NCBI GenBank assembly: GCA_016713865.1
Contig: JADJOG010000004.1
Span: forward strand, 184,279-248,278
Reading direction: 5' to 3'
DNA length: 64,000 nucleotides
From: Flavobacteriales bacterium
GTDB taxonomy: Bacteria > Bacteroidota > Bacteroidia > Flavobacteriales_F > PHOS-HE28
This document shows positions 58,376 to 64,000 of the stretch, in pieces. Under the pieces are notes generated by a model. That model did no database searches and was not told the DNA's origin. It was given only the letters and a program-made list of their open reading frames with translations. A program made the position numbers and the translations under genes. Position 1 is the first letter of the stretch, and every line of letters starts with the position of its first letter.

Positions 58376-60463
58376 ATGCAACTAGAGAATTACATCGCCG
58401 GCTCCTGGATAAAAGGCACCGGCAAACAAGCCGAACTCCTCGACGCCTCCACCGGCGAACTCATCGCCACCACATCCACCGGCGGGCTCGACTTCGGCGC
58501 CATGCTCCACTACGCCCGCACCGTGGGCGGCCCGCCCCTGCGCAAAATGACCTTCCCCGAGCGCGGGCGCATGCTCAAGGCCCTCGCCCTCTACCTCATG
58601 GAGCGCAAGGACACCTACTACCAGATCAGCTACAAGACCGGCGCCACCAAGGCCGACAGCTGGGTGGACATCGAGGGCGGCATCGGCAACCTCTTCGCCA
58701 ACGCCAGCTTGCGCCGCACCCTGGGCAACATGCCCTTCTACGTGGACGGCGACGCGGTGAAGACCAGCAAGGGCGGCACCTTCATCGGTCACCACATCAT
58801 GGTGCCCAAGGAGGGCGTGGCCGTACACATCAACGCCTTCAACTTCCCCATCTGGGGCATGCTGGAGAAGGTGGCCGTGAACTGGATGGCCGGTGTGCCC
58901 GCCGTGGTGAAGCCCGCCACTGTGACCAGCTACCTCACCGAGGCCATGGTGAAGGACATCGTGGCCAGCGGCATCGTGCCCGAAGGCGCGATCCAGCTCA
59001 TCTGCGGCAGCGCGGGCGATCTGCTGGACCATGTGATGAGCCAGGACGTCGTCACCTTCACCGGCAGCGCCAGCACGGGCCGCATGCTCAAGCGCCACGA
59101 CCGCCTCATCGACGAGAGCGTGCCCTTCAACATGGAGGCCGACAGCCTCAACGCCATCGTGCTCGGCCCCGACGCCGTGCCGGGCACCGAGGAGTTCGAG
59201 CTCTTCATCAAGGAAGTGGGCAAGGAGATGACGCTGAAGTGCGGGCAGCGCTGCACCGGCGCGCGCCGCATCCTGGTGCCCGCCAACGTGCTGGAGGATG
59301 TGCAGATCGCCATCGGCAAGCGCCTGGGCAGCACCGTGATCGGCGATCCGCGCACCGAAGGCGCCATGCCTGACGGCAGGCAGGTACGCATAACTATGGG
59401 CGCCCTGGCCGGCACCGCGCAACGCGACGAGGTGAAGCGCGCCCTCGCCGAGCTGCTCAAAGGCTCGCAGGTGGTGTACGGCGACCCCGACAGCGTACAC
59501 GTCACCGGGGCCGATGCCGCGAAGGGCGCCTTCATGAGCCCCATCCTGCTCCTCAACGCCGACCCCTGGAAGAACCAGCAGAGCCACAACGTGGAGGCCT
59601 TCGGTCCGGTGAGCACCCTGATGCCTCCACCGACATCGACGATGCCGTGGCCTCACCAAGCTCGGCAAGGGCAGCCTCTGCGCCAGCATCGCCACGTACG
59701 ACGAGAAGGTGGCGCAGCAGTTCGTGTGGGGCGCCGCCAGCCACCACGGCCGCATGCTCATCCTCAACCGCGAGATGGCGAAGGAGAACACCGGCCACGG
59801 CAGTCCGCTGGCCACCTTGGTACACGGCGGCCCCGGTCGCGCGGGCGGCGGCGAAGAGATGGGCGGCAAGCGCGGCGTGATGCACTACCTGCGGCGCACC
59901 GCCATCCAGGCCACCCCAGCATGATCACCGCCATCACCCAGCAATACCAGCAGGGCGCGCGCTAACATATTTCCGAGAAGCACCCTTCCGCCTGCACTTC
60001 GAGGAGCTGAACATCGGCGACAGCGATCAGCGAGACCCACCTGGTGACGCTGCAGAACATCGAGGACTTCGCCGAACTGAGCGGCGACCGCTTCTACGCG
60101 CACATGGACGCCAACAGCCTCAAAGGCACCCCCTTCACCGGCCGCGTGGCGCACGGATACTTCATCCTCTCGCGTGCGGCCGGCCTCTTCGTGGACCCGC
60201 CGAAGGGGCCCGTGCTCCTCAACTACGGCATCGAGGAGTGCCGCTTCCTGAAGCCGGTGTACCCGGGCTCCACCATCCAGGTGAAGTTTACGTGCCGCGA
60301 GAAGCTGGATCAGGAGAAACGGCCGAAGACGGAGGACTCGCCGAAGGGGGCGGATGTGGCAAGAGGAATAGTCAAATGGCTGGTCGACGTGATAGACGAA
60401 ACCGGGGAAACTGTTGCACTCGCAACCATACTTACCATGGTGAAAAAACTCGACCAGGCATGA
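58376..60463 (+). CDS. paaZ: phenylacetate pathway bifunctional oxepin-CoA hydrolase / semialdehyde dehydrogenase, frameshifts
   Basis: Two-domain enzyme of aerobic phenylacetate breakdown: the MaoC-like domain opens the oxepin-CoA ring and the aldehyde dehydrogenase domain oxidises the semialdehyde product. The ALDH half shows HINAFNFPIWGMLEKVA, KPATVTSYLTEAMV, FTGSASTGRML, NMEADSLNAIVLG and the catalytic CGQRCTGARRILVP. The MaoC half shows QNIEDFAELSGDRFYAHMD, GRVAHGYFILSRAAGLF and NYGIEECRFLKPVYPGS. Net length is 695 codons as expected, but frames change near 59620, 59655, 59963 and 60030. No other paa genes lie in the window, so the pathway cannot be confirmed. Diverged remnants of its own ends lie on both sides. 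Confidence 0.9.
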
Positions 60464-60498
60464 TGCCGATAAGAGCCTGCCCCGGGCCTCGACCCGGG

Positions 60499-60591
60499 GT
60501 GAAATGGCTGGTGGATGTGGTGGATGAAACGGGGGAGACCGTGGCGATGGCGACGATCTTGACGATGGTGAAGAAGTTCGATGAGAACTGA
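60499..60591 (+). pseudogene. paaZ 3'-end remnant
   Basis: Reads VKWLVDVVDETGETVAMATI LTMVKKFDEN then TGA. The C-terminus of intact PaaZ, 36 bases upstream, is VKWLVDVIDETGETVALATI LTMVKKLDQA. The proteins are nearly the same but many codons differ (for example GACGAAACCGGGGAAACT against GATGAAACGGGGGAGACC), so this is a diverged homologue rather than a recent tandem copy. Confidence 0.85.
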
Positions 60592-60621
60592 TGACTGGTC
60601 ACGGGCAGCTTCTTGAAGGTT

Positions 60622-60690
60622 TGGGCGTGCCCCCTCGCAAAGCCTCGGGGTCGCGCTTTCCGCTGCAACTCTAGACTTGCCCGCCTCGAA
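60622..60690 (-). repeat. REP family 2, copy 2 (inverted)
   Basis: On the minus strand GTCTAGAGTTGCAGCGGAAAG, CGCGACCCCGAGGCTTTGCG (in pieces) and GGGGGCACGCCCAAACC, matching 57899-58003 in opposite orientation. Confidence 0.6.
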
Positions 60691-60724
60691 GATGGAGATC
60701 TTCGGGGAGCGAACGATCACTGAA

Positions 60725-60880
60725 GGAACTGAGCAGGATCGTGGGTGAACCATTCCGCTGCATAGGCACAAGGGCCTAAAGGACTTATTGGCACCCGATC
60801 CACTCGGGTCTGAGGCTCGGATAGAATTTCCAGGTAGTGGCCTAGTAGAGTTGTCGAGCACGGGGCCCATTGCTCAGTCC
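60725..60880 (+). ncRNA. putative IS110 bridge RNA
   Basis: Upstream of the transposase, 156 bases fold into a closed two-domain structure. Outer stem: 60725-60735 with 60871-60880 (ACTGAGCA with TGCTCAGT plus two G-C pairs). First stem-loop: 60736-60747 with 60792-60801 (GGATC..GGGTG with CACCCGATCC), loop of 44 bases. Second stem-loop: GGGTC 60806-60810 with GGCCC 60864-60868, and GCTCG 60815-60819 with CGAGC 60855-60859, loop of 35 bases. Known IS110 bridge RNAs are about this size, lie in this position, and have one target-binding and one donor-binding loop. Confidence 0.45.
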
Positions 60881-60915
60881 TCCAGCGATCGCTTGTCTAA
60901 CCAAAGTACACGGAC

Positions 60916-61915
60916 ATGAGACACTGGATCGGCATTGATGTGAGCAAAGCGACCTTGGATGTGGCCTTGCTGGATGAACAAGGCAAGGTCACGGCTGAAG
61001 AGAAGGTGGCCAACACGGAGAGGGGCCTAGGCAGCATGTGGAAGCGCTGGATCAAGACGTACGGGCTGAAGAAGTCCAATGCCTAGTGTGCCTGGAACCC
61101 ACCCGCCACTATTCGCACCTTCCACTGGAGACACTCGTGCGGTTGAGGTGCCCACCTACCTACGCACCCCACGGACATCATCAAGAGCATCGGCACCACG
61201 CGCGGCAAGAACGACCGCATCGATGCACTTCGGATCGCGGACTACGCACGCCGCTTCCACGACAAGGCCAGGCTGGTAACCGCCGATCACCTGCGCACCA
61301 ATAAGCTCAAGCAGTTGCTCGCACGTCGGGAGAACCTGGTGCGGCGCAAGACCATGCACCACACGCAGATCCGCAACTTGGATCATTGCGTGGACAAGTC
61401 GTTGCGCGCGGCCTTCACACGCATCGACAAGGCGCAGATCACCGCGCTCGACAAGTCGATCAAGCAGATCGAGGCCATGATCAAAGAGGTGATCGCGGCT
61501 GAGCCAGAGCACCAGCGTATCTATGACCTGCTCTTGTCCATCGATGGCGTGGGCCCGGTGCTGGCAGCGCATCTGCTGGCACTCACCGAGGGGCTTCCTG
61601 CGCTTCAAGACCGCGCGCGAGCTGGCCTGCCACGCCGAGGTGGCACCCTTCGAGTACAGCTCCGGCTCCAGCATCAGGGGCAAGACGCGCGTCTCCAAAC
61701 AAGCGCAGCCAACCCGAAATACCTGCTGCACATGGCGGCTGTAGGATGCACCGCGCAAAAGGCGAGTTGCAGGACTACTGGAAGCGCAAGGTAGCCGAAG
61801 GCAAGCACAAGATGAGCGTGCTCAACGCCATCCGTAACAGCTCATCCATCGCATCTGCGCGGTGATGGACCGAGGCACTCCGTTCGTGCGCAGAACGGAG
61901 GCGCTCGCGTCGTAG
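60916..61915 (+). pseudogene. IS110-family transposase, frameshifts
   Basis: About 333 codons once frames are joined. RuvC-like DEDD domain: HWIGIDVSKATLDVALLD (first Asp), MLVCLEPTRHYSHLPLE (Glu), and GTTRGKNDRIDALRIADYAR (two Asp). C-terminal transposase_20 domain: YDLLLSIDGVGPVLAAHLLAL, CHAEVAPFEYSSGSSIRGK and RVSKQ (serine nucleophile region), ending VMDRGTPFVRRTEALAS with TAG at 61913. Frame changes near 61078, 61140, 61180, 61600 and 61840. The enzyme works with a bridge RNA to exchange strands between donor and target DNA. Real decay and sequencing indels cannot be told apart here. Confidence 0.82.
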
Positions 61916-62101
61916 TCTTGTGCATCGGGCCGAAACGGAAGCGGGCTCTGCTGAGGAGCAACCTGCCAGGGATAGGTCCGACGTACGACAGGCATGACAT
62001 GGGTCGAGGGCATCGTCAGCCCTTGATCCATGCCTGGAGTTCCTCATGCCTGAAAAAAAACCTTCCCATTAGCTTGCTCAGGTCATAGAATAAGTCCTCG
62101 G

Positions 62102-62161
62102 CTGGTCCCGGCCTCCGAGCCGGGAACCAGCCTGTGGGCTTTCCGCTTCAATCGCTCACGC
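62102..62161 (-). repeat. REP family 1, copy 3 (inverted)
   Basis: On the minus strand GCGTGAGCGATTGAAGCGGA and AAGCCCACAGG, then a hairpin CTGGTTCCCGGC / GCCGGGACCAG (11 pairs, one bulged base). Same start and layout as 57021 and 57781. A shorter palindrome of the same kind (CCCCGGGCCTCGACCCGGGG) is at 60479-60499. Confidence 0.68.
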
Positions 62162-62233
62162 TGTGGCGCTTCATGAGAGCTTCGTCGCTTGCGGTTGGCT
62201 CGGCTACCTTGGCAAAATCGATGTAAGCACACA

Positions 62234-63115
62234 ATGGATTTGATATCATCTGTCACTGAGGCAGGTCTGAAGTATCATCGCTTTCACGAGGTTTTCAGCC
62301 ATGTAATCAAGACCAATGTCATTGGTCTGATCATTCTCGAACAATGGGTAAACAAGGACCCCAAGCCAGACGATCTAAAGAAGATTGTGTATGAACATGG
62401 CGGCCTATGGGGAGGTATGCCCGCATGGAATGATCCACTAGAATCTATTGCAAGAGCTACGGCTGATCTCGGATTGCATGGTGTCGTAAGGGTCTTTTCC
62501 GCGTTCGATGCGTTTATGCAAGAGTTAGAGGCCGAGCTTGATAGCTACGCATCACGGCAATGTGATGGCGGGAGAAGCGCGGAACCCACTGGTGAAAGGA
62601 TTGACGAAGAGGCGCAAGGTGGAGCGCTGGAACGACTACTCCAACGGCGCGATTGGACACTACCCGATGCCAAGACTCTCGGACCGGTCTTCCAGTACTA
62701 CAGACTAAGCAGGAATTGTATCGCCCACCGGAATGGAATCGTGAGTCGAGCTTTGGAAGCGGCTTCAACCAGCGTTGAGATTAATGAAGCACTGAGTAAG
62801 TGGGTCGAAACGACAGGTCATACATCGCCTCCGCCTATCCGACCATTGACTTATGGTGAGCCGCTTTCTTTCACACACAAGGATGCCATCTTCCTCTCTG
62901 ACCTGCTGCGCCGATATGCTCTTGATATATCTCGCCAAGCAATTGAGGTGATTGGATTTGACGGGATGGTCTATCTGCAGCGAAACGACATCTTATATCG
63001 ACGCCATCAGGCAAGGACGAGATGCCGGGTACTGTTCACCAGTTTCTCACCGTTAGACTTAGCTCGCGCTATCGAATCAAGGACATTGAGAATACCGCAG
63101 TTCCACAAGCATTGA
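62234..63115 (+). CDS. hypothetical protein with a HEPN-type R-x4-H motif
   Basis: About 293 residues from the ATG at 62234. The first half is helical (VTEAGLKYHRFHEVFSHVIK, NVIGLIILEQWV, VRVFSAFDAFMQELEAELD); in the middle YYRLSRNCIAHRNGIVSRAL holds Arg-x4-His, the signature of HEPN RNases. Base composition is clearly lower in GC than the core genes around dnaB, a sign of foreign origin. Near 63010 another frame becomes more protein-like (YRIKDIENTAVPQALKRLGM, ending at 63267), so a one-base indel may hide a longer C-terminus. HEPN proteins act in RNA-targeting defence and toxin systems; that role here is inferred. Confidence 0.6.
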   Translation: MDLISSVTEAGLKYHRFHEVFSHVIKTNVIGLIILEQWVNKDPKPDDLKKIVYEHGGLWGGMPAWNDPLESIARATADLGLHGVVRVFSAFDAFMQELEAELDSYASRQCDGGRSAEPTGERIDEEAQGGALERLLQRRDWTLPDAKTLGPVFQYYRLSRNCIAHRNGIVSRALEAASTSVEINEALSKWVETTGHTSPPPIRPLTYGEPLSFTHKDAIFLSDLLRRYALDISRQAIEVIGFDGMVYLQRNDILYRRHQARTRCRVLFTSFSPLDLARAIESRTLRIPQFHKH

Positions 63116-63462
63116 AGCGTCTCGGTATGAGCAGTAAGGCTGAAGGGCCAATATGCAGCACTAGTGGCATCCTTGAGACACGAGGCTCATGTCCGAAGAG
63201 AAGAGTTTGCTTGTACTGCGGAGACGAATGTGATAGAGGCGATCCTTTGAGAGCTCTAGGACATTAGCACTAGCGTTGGTACTTCCTTGGTGCCTCCGTG
63301 TGTTCATTGAGGAAGTCCTCTGCTGTCAGATGGTGATGTACTAGCCACTTGTGCACTTTGTACTTCGTTGAGCGTGTCCAGATCATAAGCTCTGAATTCA
63401 TTGAAGAATGAGGTGACACATTTCTTCAAGTCACGGAGCTTCCCCTTCGAAGAATTCGCACG

Positions 63463-64000
63463 TCATGTGAAGTGAGGTACGTAGGCCAGGTTAATCGCGG
63501 GTATCACTGGGATGCGGGTAACAGGCACCTTGCCATACTTGTTCTCGAACCAAGCGCAATGCGTGTTCATCTGTCCTCCTTCATGCTTCACTATTTCCTC
63601 CCGATCATCCTTGACTTCACTCTTGCACTCGAACATGATGTACTCGTTCGGTTCGGTGACCCACAGATTGTCCGGCCCCTCTTTGTAGTCGTTATCCGGG
63701 CGCTGACTCTCAAACCCGAGAGCTTGGCCTAACTCCTTCAGGGAAGACTCAAACTTCTCTGCGGGGGTACCAAACGAAACATTTGAGAGCATCCCCGTGA
63801 TGTTCAGTATCAGTTCGTTGAAACCTCCTTGGGACTTCACGAACTCCAATACCCGCGCAGTTCGTGTCGAGGATACGCTTTGAAGCAGCTTGTAAGCGAC
63901 CCCTTCCCGCGGACGTAGAAGGCTTCGATTATGGTTGTATGCACTGAGTTGAAGCTGATTCGAAGCCGACCCACTTATCCAGTGCTTGTGACGTGCCTTC
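63463..64000 (-). CDS. C-terminal nuclease-like part of a DEAD/DEAH helicase-type protein, cut by window edge
   Basis: The frame is open from the window end to TGA at 63463. Visible sequence: RPREGVAYKLLQSVSSTRTA, FVKSQGGFNELILNITGMLS, AEKFESSLKELGQALGFESQ and the nuclease-like core PDNLWVTEPNEYIMFECKSE, with Asp...Glu-x-Lys as in PD-(D/E)xK enzymes, then KHEGGQMNTHCAWFENKYGK. This tail resembles the C-terminus of large DEAD/DEAH helicase-nuclease proteins found in defence and accessory islands. The helicase domain itself is outside the window, so the identity is provisional. GC is lower than in the core regions, as for the preceding gene. Confidence 0.55.
   Translation of the reverse strand, partial: KARHKHWISGSASNQLQLSAYNHNRSLLRPREGVAYKLLQSVSSTRTARVLEFVKSQGGFNELILNITGMLSNVSFGTPAEKFESSLKELGQALGFESQRPDNDYKEGPDNLWVTEPNEYIMFECKSEVKDDREEIVKHEGGQMNTHCAWFENKYGKVPVTRIPVIPAINLAYVPHFT

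Larger units (their letters stand above)
60700..62045 (+). mobile_element. IS110-family insertion sequence (ends approximate)
   Basis: Consists of a structured left non-coding end (60725-60880), a DEDD transposase gene (60916-61915) and about 130 bases of right-end sequence. IS110 elements lack terminal inverted repeats, so the exact ends cannot be fixed by eye. The right flank (61916-62101) has no gene; it passes into a REP-type repeat at 62102. Placed between the paaZ 3' remnant and the lower-GC accessory genes. Confidence 0.6.

Noticed and set aside
59553..59885. Minus-strand frame opposite the ALDH domain of paaZ
   Set aside because: Antisense of clearly conserved PaaZ sequence; Ala/Gly/His-rich shadow frame.

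Overview
The window comes from a high-GC member of the Bacteroidota, most likely order Flavobacteriales. Six proteins carry type IX secretion (T9SS) C-terminal sorting domains. Several genes match Bacteroidota-restricted families (DUF5606, DUF6249, the so-called asparagine synthetase B, DUF4369-thioredoxin). Promoters fit the TTG-N19-TAnnTTTG pattern, and the rRNA operon has the 16S-tRNA-Ile-tRNA-Ala-23S-5S order. No closer identification can be supported by eye.

Layout. 0-11.6 kb: gyrB, an outer-membrane barrel plus a very large TPR protein, an FtsE-like ATPase, two glycosyltransferases, a ParE-type toxin-antitoxin pair and murB. 11.7-21 kb: surface and periplasmic redox and secretion genes: two MauG-like di-haem peroxidases in tandem, an S9 dipeptidyl peptidase, two cupredoxins with T9SS tails, an M28 peptidase and a five-haem cytochrome with a T9SS tail. 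21-29 kb: housekeeping genes (DUF5606, dnaB, accA, ispE) with a lipoprotein and a TlpA-like protein. 29.2-34.6 kb: a complete minus-strand rRNA operon with two tandem promoters. 34.5-41.6 kb: SDR, mscS, mtgA, an ECF sigma locus with divergent promoters, tpx and purL. 41.7-56.1 kb: a toxin-antitoxin pair, a decayed integrase-type transposase, an RHS fragment, a TonB receptor, a phosphodiester glycosidase, a sorbosone-dehydrogenase-like protein, pirin, GH92 mannosidase, a GNAT, an SGNH hydrolase and a secreted adhesin-like protein. 56.1-62.2 kb: a patchwork of repeats with paaZ, several paaZ end-remnants, a toxin-antitoxin pair and an IS110-family element with a likely bridge RNA. 62.2-64 kb: lower-GC accessory genes (a HEPN-motif protein and the nuclease end of a probable helicase).

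Main points. (1) The 16S 3' tail reads CAUCUCCUUU where CACCUCCUUU is expected, so the anti-Shine-Dalgarno core is altered. (2) The 156 bases before the IS110 transposase fold into the two-loop shape expected of a bridge RNA. (3) paaZ is flanked by diverged copies of its own two ends, as if one copy had replaced another. (4) The ECF sigma gene and a DUF6249 gene share a divergent TTTGTAACC-N16/17-CGTC promoter pair. (5) Intergenic tracts with a strict 7-base period recur.

Caution. At least 17 genes, including essential gyrB and purL, are broken by small indels, three of them at homopolymers. The reading frame resumes with conserved sequence each time. Uncorrected long-read error is the simplest explanation, so the broken genes are described here as single loci.
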